The notes below the pieces were generated by a model that made no database searches, was not told the origin of the DNA, and saw only the letters and a list, made by a program, of their open reading frames with translations. A stretch of 8,311 bases of DNA from an uncultured Peptococcaceae bacterium (GTDB taxonomy: Bacteria; Bacillota; Peptococcia; Peptococcales; Peptococcaceae): NCBI GenBank assembly GCA_900556545.1, contig USPE01000077.1, positions 1 through 8,311 of the forward strand. The letters run 5' to 3'. Of the stretch, positions 1-6,474 are shown one piece after another. A program made the translations under genes and the position numbers. Within the stretch, counting starts at the first letter, position 1, and each line of letters starts with the position of its first letter.

Positions 1-93
1 AGCCACAGCAGGATTGGTAGCAACAACAGCTGCACCCACACCAGCAACAGCAGCGGTACCCAGTTTTAAGAATTTTCTTCTATTCATTTCCAT
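1..93 (-). CDS. dsrO: DsrO-like periplasmic-side ferredoxin subunit, N-terminal 31 residues only
   Basis: Partial gene; its 3' part lies beyond the left edge. The 31 visible residues form a twin-arginine (Tat) signal: start MEMNRRKFLKLG, with the N-R-R-K-F-L-K core, then an alanine/valine-rich stretch ending near NPAVA. Tat signals export proteins folded with cofactors. DsrO is a Tat-exported iron-sulfur ferredoxin subunit of the DsrMKJOP membrane complex, encoded directly after dsrJ. The identity is inferred from the signal plus position, because no iron-sulfur motif is inside the window. The ATG at 93 is chosen over the one at 87: AGGAGGTG at 103-110 lies 9 nt before it, and it begins one base after the dsrJ stop, suggesting translational coupling. 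Another Tat-exported oxidoreductase subunit is the main alternative. Confidence 0.78.
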   Translation of the reverse strand, partial: MEMNRRKFLKLGTAAVAGVGAAVVATNPAVA

Positions 94-94
94 C

Positions 95-508
95 TTAGTT
101 GGCACCTCCTACTACAGTTGGTTCTACGTGACATTCCCAGCAAGTTGGATTTACCTCAGAGTAGGTATGACATTTCAGGCAGAAATCTTCATAGTTAGAA
201 TGACATTCAAAGCAGGTGTTCTGCAGGCTTGCCAGATATTCGGTGCCATCTTCGGCAACATATACACGGTTGCCCTCACGAACCACTTCTATTTTCCAGT
301 CATTTAACAAATCCATATGATGAGCGCGCATCCATTCAACATCTTCTACACATTTGTAGTCATCGCCGGACAACTGGTTGATAACCGGGGTGTCGAGGCT
401 GACTTCAGGAGCAGCGCCGCTAGCTGGAGAAAACACTACAGACCAGAATGGAACGGTGACTAATACAGCAAAGATTACAATTCCGATAAAAATATTGGTT
501 TTTTTCAT
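95..508 (-). CDS. dsrJ: DsrJ-like triheme cytochrome c, membrane-anchored
   Basis: A 137-aa exported cytochrome c with one N-terminal membrane helix (about residues 5-24, uncleaved anchor or signal) and three CXXCH haem c sites: CFECH 99-103, CLKCH 110-114 and CWECH 123-127. The segment YKCVEDVEWMRAHHMDLL (51-68) matches the region of DsrJ that holds the conserved cysteine, here Cys53, known in the family as an axial ligand of an unusual His/Cys haem; the HHM at 63-65 is also typical. DsrJ acts outside the membrane in the Dsr complex that links the quinone pool to sulfite reduction. A longer frame opens at 526, but GAGGAGGA at 518-525 is a ribosome binding site 8-9 nt before the ATG at 508, so 508 is preferred. 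It starts one base after the dsrK stop. Haem attachment is probably done by CcsB and CcsA upstream in the same run. Confidence 0.93.
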   Translation of the reverse strand: MKKTNIFIGIVIFAVLVTVPFWSVVFSPASGAAPEVSLDTPVINQLSGDDYKCVEDVEWMRAHHMDLLNDWKIEVVREGNRVYVAEDGTEYLASLQNTCFECHSNYEDFCLKCHTYSEVNPTCWECHVEPTVVGGAN

Positions 509-509
509 C

Positions 510-2126
510 TTATGCTTCCTCCTCATCGTCTAAATTCTGTAAAGGTTCAAAACGCAGATTTTCTTCACGTTTCTTTTCACCCTTCATAACCAGAGCGTTA
601 CCCAATAATTCATGCACACCGCAAACTTCTACGCCAGGGTTCCAATAACGCATCAGAGCTGGTAAAGCTGCACGGTCAATCGCACAGATACAAGCCAGCA
701 TATTTACGCCATGACGTTCTTTTACAAATTTAACCGCATTGGCTCTTGGGAAACCACCACGCATACGCATTTCCATGTTTTCATCGTTACCCAAACCGGC
801 ACCGCTGCCGCAGCAGAAGGTTTTTTCACGGATGGTGTCTTCCGGCATTTCATGCCATTCTACACAGTGATCCAGAATGTAACGTGGTTCGTCCAGCAGG
901 CCCATTGCACGAGCAGGGTTGCAGGAGTCATGATATGTGGCAACAATGCCTTTGTTTCTGGATGGATCCAGTTTTACTTTATTGTGACGCAGTAAGTCGG
1001 CAGTAAATTCGCAAACGTGAATCATTTTGGTAGATTTTGCGTTTTCAAATACAGTACCGGTTACAGGGCTCTTTGGTACTTCCAGGTTGGATGGAGCAGG
1101 ACCGTTCATAGTATCCATGTACTGATTCAGTACACGCCACATATGGCCGCATTCCCCGCCAATGATATATTTTACGCCCAGACGCTGTGCTTCTGCATAG
1201 ATTTTAGCGTTCAGACGTTTCATCATTTCATTGGAAGTAAACAGACCAAAGTTACCGCCTTCTGAGTTATAGGTACTCAATGTGTAGTCCAGACCCATTT
1301 CATGGAACAGCATCAACTGACCCATCAAACTGTAAGTCCCCGGTGTAGCAAATACGTCACCGGATGGCGGAACGTATAAAATTTCTGCACCTTTCCGGTT
1401 ATAGGATAAATCCAAACGTACACCGGTAATATCTTCAATATCATCCACTGCCATGTCAAAGGAGTCTACTACCCCGTGAGGCTGAATGCCCAAGTGGTTC
1501 CCTTTCATGTAACAAGCAGATACAGGACCCATTACCCAGTCAATACTCAAACCAACCAGGTTCAGCAATTCACGGCCAATCATGGTAATTTCAGCGGTAT
1601 CAATACCGTATGGACAGTATAAAGAACACCGTCTGCATTCGGTACACTGGAAGAAATAGTAGAACCATTCTTTCAGTACTGGCAGAGTCAGTTCTCTGGC
1701 CCCTACCATTCTTGCCATTAATTTACCTGCCAATGTGTACTCTTTCCGATAAACGGAACGCATCAGTTCAGCACGTAAAACAGGCATGTTTTTTGGATCG
1801 CCGGACCCTAAAAAGAAATGACATTTGTCAGCGCAAGCACCACATCTTACGCAAATGTCCATAAATACTTTTAAGGAACGGAATTTTTGCAGACGTTCTC
1901 TCAGACCGTCTAAAATAATCTGCTGCCAGTTTTCAGGCAGCTTCCAGTCTTCATCAGCTGGAGACCAAGTACGTGGATTTGGGAACCCGATCATTTCTAA
2001 GCTTTCTGGTTTACTTGCATAACTGTAAGTACCAGGTCTGAATTCTACCGGCACGTCCATCCAGCTTGTTTCAGGCGGCTTAAAGTCAATCTTGGTAAGT
2101 TCCTGTGGTTTTGGAAGTTTTGCCAT
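510..2126 (-). CDS. dsrK: DsrK-like iron-sulfur subunit (HdrD/HmcF family) of a sulfite-reduction electron-transfer complex
   Basis: A 538-aa cytoplasmic protein. Two [4Fe-4S] ferredoxin motifs are visible: C92-x2-C95-x2-C98-x3-C102 and C161-x2-C164-x2-C167-x3-C171P. The C-terminal half has two CCG-type modules. The first is degenerate (GGNFGLF near 290, GGECGHMW at 323-330). The second keeps Cys402 (YHDSC), Cys438-Cys439 (FCCGSGAG) and Cys479/Cys481 (ACICAIDRA), the pattern expected to bind the special non-cubane [4Fe-4S] cluster of HdrB/HdrD relatives. DsrK is the presumed catalytic subunit of DsrMKJOP, reducing the DsrC trisulfide made by dissimilatory sulfite reductase. The ATG at 2126 follows AAGGGGTG. 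The C-terminus is acidic (DDEEEA). Canonical clusters place dsrM directly before dsrK; here an RsbRD-domain gene is there instead. HmcF or an archaeal HmeD-type subunit is the nearest alternative, but the dsrJ neighbour favours DsrK. Confidence 0.93.
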   Translation of the reverse strand: MAKLPKPQELTKIDFKPPETSWMDVPVEFRPGTYSYASKPESLEMIGFPNPRTWSPADEDWKLPENWQQIILDGLRERLQKFRSLKVFMDICVRCGACADKCHFFLGSGDPKNMPVLRAELMRSVYRKEYTLAGKLMARMVGARELTLPVLKEWFYYFFQCTECRRCSLYCPYGIDTAEITMIGRELLNLVGLSIDWVMGPVSACYMKGNHLGIQPHGVVDSFDMAVDDIEDITGVRLDLSYNRKGAEILYVPPSGDVFATPGTYSLMGQLMLFHEMGLDYTLSTYNSEGGNFGLFTSNEMMKRLNAKIYAEAQRLGVKYIIGGECGHMWRVLNQYMDTMNGPAPSNLEVPKSPVTGTVFENAKSTKMIHVCEFTADLLRHNKVKLDPSRNKGIVATYHDSCNPARAMGLLDEPRYILDHCVEWHEMPEDTIREKTFCCGSGAGLGNDENMEMRMRGGFPRANAVKFVKERHGVNMLACICAIDRAALPALMRYWNPGVEVCGVHELLGNALVMKGEKKREENLRFEPLQNLDDEEEA

Positions 2127-2150
2127 GTTAACACCCCTTCATCATATTTC

Positions 2151-2711
2151 CTATTCTTTTTCTATATAGTTACTGCACCGCATAAAAGTGCTAGTATCCA
2201 CCGTTTCATTGAGCAGATTTGCCTTTTGCAGGATATCGTTCATTTCTTTAATTTGGGCAATCCGCAAATTGTAAATCATTTCTTTGCTTTCACTGTACAG
2301 GTCAAAGGCGATCAGCATCAGCGTATCAACATCACTGAACAGATCTTCTAACTCTGTCTGTGTGATTTCTCCTGATTTTATTTCACTCTGGAATACTTTC
2401 ACCACCAGATTTTTGAAGCTAGGCAAAAAGGCCAGTGCTTTTGATGGTTTTAAGTCCTGTACGGCGCGAATCTTCAAGATCATTTCCAAATGCTGATACA
2501 ATTTATCAGCATCCCGATCGCCGTGCAGTTCTCCCAACAGATGATCCATACTGCGATAAATATTGCTGCCAACCGGATTGGTAAAATCCTTGTCAACTTT
2601 TACAAAATATTTATGCGCTTCTACCGGATAGGCGGCAATCGCCTGTTCAAACCATTTTTCTAACAATTCTTCATGCTTTGCCTGCATGAGCCGGTTTAAA
2701 GACTTGCTCAT
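2151..2711 (-). CDS. Stand-alone RsbRD N-terminal-domain protein
   Basis: A 186-aa soluble, mostly helical protein that matches, by recognition, the RsbRD N-terminal domain family. Marker stretches are FTNPVGSNIYRS (43-54) and IRAVQDLKPSKALAFLPSFK (81-100). It has no C-terminal STAS domain, so it cannot be a complete RsbR-type stressosome protein. From memory, stand-alone proteins of this family occur beside dsr genes in sulfate reducers, so a role in that system (sensing, assembly or regulation) is likely, but none is established to my knowledge. A longer frame opens at 2729; GGGAGGTG lies only 6 nt before the ATG at 2711, which decides the start. Gaps are 44 nt after ccsA and 24 nt before dsrK. 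No signal peptide or membrane helix is seen. Confidence 0.82.
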   Translation of the reverse strand: MSKSLNRLMQAKHEELLEKWFEQAIAAYPVEAHKYFVKVDKDFTNPVGSNIYRSMDHLLGELHGDRDADKLYQHLEMILKIRAVQDLKPSKALAFLPSFKNLVVKVFQSEIKSGEITQTELEDLFSDVDTLMLIAFDLYSESKEMIYNLRIAQIKEMNDILQKANLLNETVDTSTFMRCSNYIEKE

Positions 2712-2755
2712 CCTTTCACCTCCCATCAAAAATATTGCAAACCCCTATTCTTTAT

Positions 2756-3589
2756 TTAAGCGGCAGGCACCAAATAACTGTGCATACCGGGCAAAAGATA
2801 GCTTACCCCAAAGAATGTAAAAATAACTGCTACAAAGCCCAAGACAGACAGCCAGGCCGCCCGCTTTCCCTTGAAGCCTTTTAAAAACCTGGTGTGCAGA
2901 TACGCTGCGTATACCAACCAAGTAATTAACGCCCATGTTTCTTTTGGATCCCAGCTCCAGAATGCGCCCCAAGCATATTCTGCCCATACGGCCCCTGTTA
3001 CCAGCATAATGGTCAAAAACGGCAGCCCTACAAAAATTAATTTGTAGGAAATATCATCCAGAACCTTTAATGCAGGCAATTGGGTATTAAGACGACTGTG
3101 GAAATCTACTTCTTTTTTATCTTTTAACAGATAGGCAATGGATACAGCAAAAGAAATTGCAAAAGAACCATAAGCAATCACCGCTGCCGACACATGCACT
3201 GCCAGCCAATAGCTGCGCAGCGCAGGCATAACCGGCTGTATGGTTAAATCAATACTAACCAGCCAACAGGAAATCACAACTGCCACCGGCATCACAAAGA
3301 TGCCTACTGCGCCAAGATCAAACTTTTTTTCTACAATAGTGTACGCCATAACTACAGCAAACACAAAACTCAAGCCGAATTCAAAACCGTTGTTCAACGG
3401 CAAACCGCCGATCAACGCAGAACGAACCAACAAGCTCAACGCATTTAACAGCAACCCGATATATACAATTTTGGTTGCTAACTTCTGCATTTTTTTGTTT
3501 CCGGACCAGAAACTAAATGCATAAATCATAAAGGAACCTATATAGGCAGCCAACATAAACCACAATAAAGGTAATTGCAACTGTTCCAT
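2756..3589 (-). CDS. ccsA: CcsA/ResC haem-handling protein of system II cytochrome c maturation
   Basis: A 277-aa polytopic membrane protein with about eight hydrophobic helices. The tryptophan-rich WWD signature WGAFWSWDPKETW is at 207-219, the haem-presenting motif of the CcsA/CcmC/CcmF superfamily. Candidate haem-ligand histidines are His132 (WLAVH), His232 (LHTR) and His270 (LPGMHSY), all in their usual contexts. With CcsB it moves haem across the membrane and attaches it to CXXCH motifs of exported apocytochromes. It starts 3 nt after the ccsB stop, with AGGAGGTTT inside the end of ccsB, so the two are translationally coupled. Its place upstream of dsrJ suggests the triheme DsrJ is a client. 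Length is normal for bacterial CcsA; no damage is seen. Confidence 0.93.
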   Translation of the reverse strand: MEQLQLPLLWFMLAAYIGSFMIYAFSFWSGNKKMQKLATKIVYIGLLLNALSLLVRSALIGGLPLNNGFEFGLSFVFAVVMAYTIVEKKFDLGAVGIFVMPVAVVISCWLVSIDLTIQPVMPALRSYWLAVHVSAAVIAYGSFAISFAVSIAYLLKDKKEVDFHSRLNTQLPALKVLDDISYKLIFVGLPFLTIMLVTGAVWAEYAWGAFWSWDPKETWALITWLVYAAYLHTRFLKGFKGKRAAWLSVLGFVAVIFTFFGVSYLLPGMHSYLVPAA

Positions 3590-3592
3590 TTT

Positions 3593-4750
3593 TTACGAAA
3601 CCTCCTGTTGTGTTTCCGGCCACTGTTCAGCCAGTTTGGTTTGCAGTTCTTCTACAACAACAGGACTTTTGCTGTAACACCAGATCCTGCTTTGTTTATG
3701 ATCTAAAATGATTCTCAGCTCTTGATACCGGCCGCTGAAGAACATCAGAGAAGCTATGGTTGCCAATAAGAAACCTGCAAATACGATAAAGGTTCCCTGT
3801 CTGGTTTTTAACTCTAAGATGCTGTATGCCGCCGTATCTAAAAACTCAATGGTTGCCCCGTTTTCATCCAGCGTTAACACATCGCCCGGCTGCACAAACT
3901 GCCCGCGCGGCTCGTTGATGTGGTCGCTGATTTGCAGATAAACCTTACCATCAATATTGGCAACAGCCACAGTTTGCCCGGCAATTTTGCTGGGTTGATT
4001 ATCCGGCAAACCATAAGTAGTGTTTTCTTCTTCATTGGCACTTCCTTTGACCTCTACCAGATGACGATAATCGTAAGAGTTTTGATAAATCATCATACTG
4101 CCGTAACGATACGGTGAATTTACTTTTGTTTCGGCATTCTCAGCAACCAGCTGACCGTCTACATACAGGTTAAATCGTGTCACCCAGTTATCAATTTCCT
4201 GCGCTTCATCATACACCGTTTGAAAATCCAGAATCTCCACCTGGCTATCAGAACCGTATGCCTGCTTCAATTCATCAGGAAACGGCCGTGTCTGTCCCAC
4301 CTGCCCCATTACATATCCTTGTGTGTGAAAGGTAGTAAACAAAGCGCCAATTAAAATAATCAACATGGAAATATGCAGCAAATGAGGTGCGCAAAGGCCA
4401 AGCTTGCCCTTTTGAGCCAACAGCTTTACCTGATGCTGCTCCTGCTGCCGACTGACCTTATAATGGTTTTCCTGCAGCCATGCCAGCACCGCAGGTTCGT
4501 CCGCTGCATAAGTAATATACTGACCTTGGTCAGGTACATCGGCAGCTGTGCGATGCAGCTGTTTCCATAACCCGGGCAGTAATTTTGCGGTACATAAACT
4601 CAAATTCAGAAAAAAGGCCATTACAAGAATACGAAAAGACCACGAATTAAATGCGTCAGCCTCTGGATAAATAGTAGCTAAAACCGAAATTACAGCAATT
4701 GCCGCAATCAAAATGACTGCCAACTTCAAAGATGATAAGAATTTTAGCAT
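3593..4750 (-). CDS. ccsB: CcsB/ResB cytochrome c synthase subunit (system II)
   Basis: A 385-aa membrane protein of the ResB family. Helices are visible at about 8-28, 40-57, 125-142 and 321-338, with a large outside loop between the third and fourth. Family-like segments are LSSLKLAVIL near the N-terminus, PHLLHISML (122-130, carrying His123 and His126) at the third helix, and KVNSPYRYGSMMIYQNSY (209-226) in the loop. It works with CcsA in haem delivery and thioether bond formation to exported c-type cytochromes. A longer frame begins at 4795, but AGAAGGAGA sits just before the ATG at 4750, so the shorter form is called; the longer start would also overlap the predicted -10 box. It is the first gene of the run leading to dsrKJO. 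About 385 residues is compact for ResB but within range. Confidence 0.9.
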   Translation of the reverse strand: MLKFLSSLKLAVILIAAIAVISVLATIYPEADAFNSWSFRILVMAFFLNLSLCTAKLLPGLWKQLHRTAADVPDQGQYITYAADEPAVLAWLQENHYKVSRQQEQHQVKLLAQKGKLGLCAPHLLHISMLIILIGALFTTFHTQGYVMGQVGQTRPFPDELKQAYGSDSQVEILDFQTVYDEAQEIDNWVTRFNLYVDGQLVAENAETKVNSPYRYGSMMIYQNSYDYRHLVEVKGSANEEENTTYGLPDNQPSKIAGQTVAVANIDGKVYLQISDHINEPRGQFVQPGDVLTLDENGATIEFLDTAAYSILELKTRQGTFIVFAGFLLATIASLMFFSGRYQELRIILDHKQSRIWCYSKSPVVVEELQTKLAEQWPETQQEVS

Positions 4751-4787
4751 GGAAATCTCCTTCTGAATATCTGTATAAAATCTTAAC

Positions 4788-4824
4788 TTTAACATTATAT
4801 CTGAAAAACAGCTAAAACACTACA
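4788..4824 (-). promoter_or_regulatory. Candidate promoter for the ccsB-ccsA-rsbRD-dsrKJO run
   Basis: A perfect TATAAT -10 box on the minus strand at 4794-4799 lies about 45 nt before the ccsB start. No TTGACA-like -35 is present at 16-18 bp (the best hexamers are TAGTGT or AGTGTT near 4816-4822). A weak -35 with a perfect -10 is what an activator-dependent promoter can look like; that is inference. Predicted transcription start is near 4787, giving a short leader of about 37 nt. Confidence 0.5.
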
Positions 4825-4833
4825 CATTTTGTG
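4823..4833. promoter_or_regulatory. Short inverted repeat CACATTTTGTG just upstream of the ccsB promoter
   Basis: CACA and TGTG arms flank a TTT centre. The centre at 4828 falls near -41 relative to the predicted start, the position where class II activators usually bind. The arms are only 4 bp in AT-rich DNA, so chance is quite possible. It does not fit the CRP, FNR or Rex consensus. Confidence 0.25.
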
Positions 4834-4855
4834 AAAAAAACAACATTTTCAAAAC

Positions 4856-4876
4856 AAAAATTACATTGTAAAATTT
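4856..4876. promoter_or_regulatory. Near-palindrome around TTACATTGTAA, possible operator
   Basis: Positions 4861-4871 read TTACATTGTAA, a perfect 11-bp palindrome around one central base. The symmetry continues outward as A/T pairs with two mismatches to about 21 bp. It lies in the sigma factor to ccsB gap, about 80 bp upstream of the predicted start. It resembles a dimeric regulator site, but matches no operator I can name securely. Confidence 0.3.
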
Positions 4877-4881
4877 ATGTT

Positions 4882-4909
4882 ATACCATAGATTTCTTTTA
4901 TCATACCAT
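4882..4909. repeat. ATACCAT direct repeat with 21-bp period
   Basis: ATACCAT occurs at 4882-4888 and 4903-4909, exactly 21 bp apart (two helical turns), just after the sigma factor stop. Same-face spacing could reflect protein binding, but the words are short and AT-rich. No intrinsic terminator is visible in this gap, so read-through from the sigma operon into ccsB is possible. Confidence 0.25.
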
Positions 4910-4918
4910 TATCATAGT

Positions 4919-5659
4919 TTATAGCTCACTACCCACTGCCATCTTATCTCGTATTTTTTCCAGCGCACTTTTTTCTAAACGAGAAATCTGCATCTGCGAA
5001 ACGCCCAATAACGCTGCAATTTTACTCTGTGTCAGATCCTCAAAATAACGATAATAAATCACCTGTTTTTGCTGCTCGCTCAATACTTCCATTGCAGCTT
5101 TCAAATCTTTCTTCAACTCTACATGATCCAGATTCTGATCCATAGCACCCAAATACAACTCCGGCACATTGTTTTCATTTTCGTTCAATTGCTCCGACAA
5201 CGATGTAGTCTGACTGGCCTGTTTTGCCTCTATCACTTCTTTTAAATCAGCCTTATCCATTTGCAGCAGTTCAGCCAACTGCTCGGTCGTGGGCGGATTG
5301 CCGTGTTTCTGGTAATATTCGCCCTCTGCTCTGGTAATCCGCGTGCTTAACTCCCGATATTTGCGCGGAATCACCACACGCCAGGTATTATCCCGATAAT
5401 AATTCATAATCTTGCCGGAAACAGTTCTGTAAGCAAAGGTTTTAAATCGTATCTCTTTTTCAGGATCAAAACGCTCCAATGCACCCACCACAGCAATGCG
5501 GGCTACCTGCTGCAAATCTTCCCGTTCCCACGGCAGATAACACTGGGACTGACACCAGTATTTGATCAACGGCTCCATGGCAGTCAGAATATCTTCCATG
5601 CCTGCAGGAGTGGGATTTTCTTTGTATGTGAGTACCATTTGTTCGATATCTTTTTTCAT
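4919..5659 (-). CDS. RNA polymerase sigma factor, SigB/SigF (group 3) type
   Basis: A 246-aa sigma-70 family protein without region 1. Region 2 spans about 24-95, with EDLQQVARIAVVGALERF and FKTFAYRTVSGKIMNYYRD. Region 3 follows VIPRKYREL (96-104) through about 160. Region 4 spans about 185-240, with the helix-turn-helix LTQSKIAALLGVSQMQISRL (209-228) that is characteristic of SigB/SigF-type factors. It directs RNA polymerase to a separate promoter class. It lies 18 nt after an RsbW/SpoIIAB-like kinase gene, which would be its anti-sigma factor. The pairing is typical of general-stress (SigB) or forespore (SigF) control; the sequence alone does not decide which. The start at 5659 is supported by AGGGGGAG upstream. 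Nothing indicates that it controls the downstream dsr genes, although it sits directly before them. Confidence 0.9.
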   Translation of the reverse strand: MKKDIEQMVLTYKENPTPAGMEDILTAMEPLIKYWCQSQCYLPWEREDLQQVARIAVVGALERFDPEKEIRFKTFAYRTVSGKIMNYYRDNTWRVVIPRKYRELSTRITRAEGEYYQKHGNPPTTEQLAELLQMDKADLKEVIEAKQASQTTSLSEQLNENENNVPELYLGAMDQNLDHVELKKDLKAAMEVLSEQQKQVIYYRYFEDLTQSKIAALLGVSQMQISRLEKSALEKIRDKMAVGSEL

Positions 5660-5677
5660 AATCCGCTCCCCCTTCTA

Positions 5678-6070
5678 CTACCAGCGAAGCCATCCGCTTA
5701 AACTGTTGCCTGTTTCATTAAAGGTTACTTCATCTAATATGGCCTGCATTAGCAGCAAGCCTCGTCCATGTTCTTCTAAGGATATCATGTCCCAGGTTTG
5801 GTGCTGTAAAGATTTTGGTACACCCGGGCCCTCATCAGTGACTGTAAAAGAAAACCCCTGGGGGGTGCACTGCCAGCAAATTTCTACACTGGCATCATTC
5901 TGATTTTGGGGACAGCCGTAAAGCAATGCATTTTGCACAGCTTCCATAATACACAGCCGAATATCCATCTGTTTTTCTTCTCCAATGTTCCACTGCCGCA
6001 ATTGCTGCAGCAGGCAATCTGTTACATCTGTAATCTGTGCAATTGTGGAAATTTTCATCTGTACCTGCAT
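5678..6070 (-). CDS. Anti-sigma factor serine kinase, RsbW/SpoIIAB-like
   Basis: A 130-aa GHKL-fold ATPase/kinase. The N-box is at 40-50 with Glu43 and Asn47 (CIMEAVQNALL), the D-box at 79-84 (DEGPGV), and the glycine-rich lid at 102-108 (GRGLLLM), followed by ILDEVTFNETGNSL. Proteins of this type bind and silence their cognate sigma factor and phosphorylate an STAS-domain anti-anti-sigma protein. The sigma gene follows 18 nt downstream. The usual anti-anti-sigma gene (rsbV/spoIIAA), normally just upstream, is missing; a cbiX-like gene takes that place. GGAGG lies 7-8 nt before the ATG at 6070, supporting that start over the ATG at 6058. At 130 residues it is slightly shorter than typical RsbW or SpoIIAB, but all ATP-site motifs are present. 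Confidence 0.87.
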   Translation of the reverse strand: MQVQMKISTIAQITDVTDCLLQQLRQWNIGEEKQMDIRLCIMEAVQNALLYGCPQNQNDASVEICWQCTPQGFSFTVTDEGPGVPKSLQHQTWDMISLEEHGRGLLLMQAILDEVTFNETGNSLSGWLRW

Positions 6071-6087
6071 CTGTTTATCCTCCGCTT

Positions 6088-6459
6088 TTATTCTACCCCG
6101 GCTTCCCGCAATCTATTTTTTATGATTTCCGCCAGCAATGGGTCAATGCCCAGATGTTGGGTCAAATCTATTTTTATATGGGGATACCTCTGCTCCATAG
6201 CCTCTAAAATTTTAGGAATCCCGTTAGATAAGTGATTGCCGCGGGTTAAAAACATAGGCACAATAACAATCCGCTTTGCGCCTGCTTCAGCCAGCCGAGC
6301 AATTTCCTGCTCCAACGTAGGCTCTGCTACTTCTACAAAAGAACCGCTGACAGAAAGATTGGGCAATTGCTGCGCCACCATGCGCCACATATTGCGCACC
6401 TCTGTATTTGCCTGTTCCCGAATACTGCCATGCCCTAATAAAATAACTGCTTGTTCCAT
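6088..6459 (-). CDS. cbiX: Short CbiX/SirB-type sirohydrochlorin chelatase
   Basis: A 123-aa single-domain protein of the CbiX family. Family features are ILLGHGS with His10, FVEVAEPTLEQ (41-51), the strand IVIVPMFLTRGNH (64-76) with His76, and HLGIDPLLAEIIKNRL (102-117). His10 and His76 are the expected metal/active-site histidines. These enzymes insert Co2+ (cobalamin path) or Fe2+ (sirohaem path) into sirohydrochlorin; the short form probably works as a homodimer. The sirohaem need of dissimilatory sulfite reductase makes ferrochelatase activity attractive here, but the metal cannot be read from sequence. The ATG at 6471 lacks a ribosome binding site, whereas TGGAGTG precedes the ATG at 6459, so the shorter start is used. 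It lies 15 nt after pspC and 17 nt before the anti-sigma gene. Confidence 0.85.
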   Translation of the reverse strand: MEQAVILLGHGSIREQANTEVRNMWRMVAQQLPNLSVSGSFVEVAEPTLEQEIARLAEAGAKRIVIVPMFLTRGNHLSNGIPKILEAMEQRYPHIKIDLTQHLGIDPLLAEIIKNRLREAGVE

Positions 6460-6474
6460 CACACACTCCATTTG

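Noticed and set aside
14..307. Plus-strand open frame opposite dsrJ and dsrO
   Set aside because: It has no ribosome binding site and is the antisense shadow of two well-supported genes with CXXCH and Tat motifs.
509..526. Upstream start for dsrJ at 526, overlapping dsrK
   Set aside because: The ribosome binding site GAGGAGGA lies after this ATG and directly before the ATG at 508, so the extra six residues are unlikely to be translated.
711..2022. Several plus-strand open frames opposite dsrK
   Set aside because: They are antisense shadows of an intact 538-codon gene with complete iron-sulfur motifs; none has its own start signals.
4751..4795. Upstream start for ccsB at 4795
   Set aside because: It would begin inside or next to the predicted -10 box and lacks a ribosome binding site, whereas AAGGAG precedes the ATG at 4750.
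4823..4845. CRP, FNR or Rex binding site upstream of ccsB
   Set aside because: The partial TTGTGAA/ACAA matches do not give the right arm sequence or spacing for any of these consensus sites.
4861..4871. CopY/BlaI-type operator (TACAnnTGTA)
   Set aside because: The palindrome has one central base instead of two, and no copper or beta-lactam genes are nearby.
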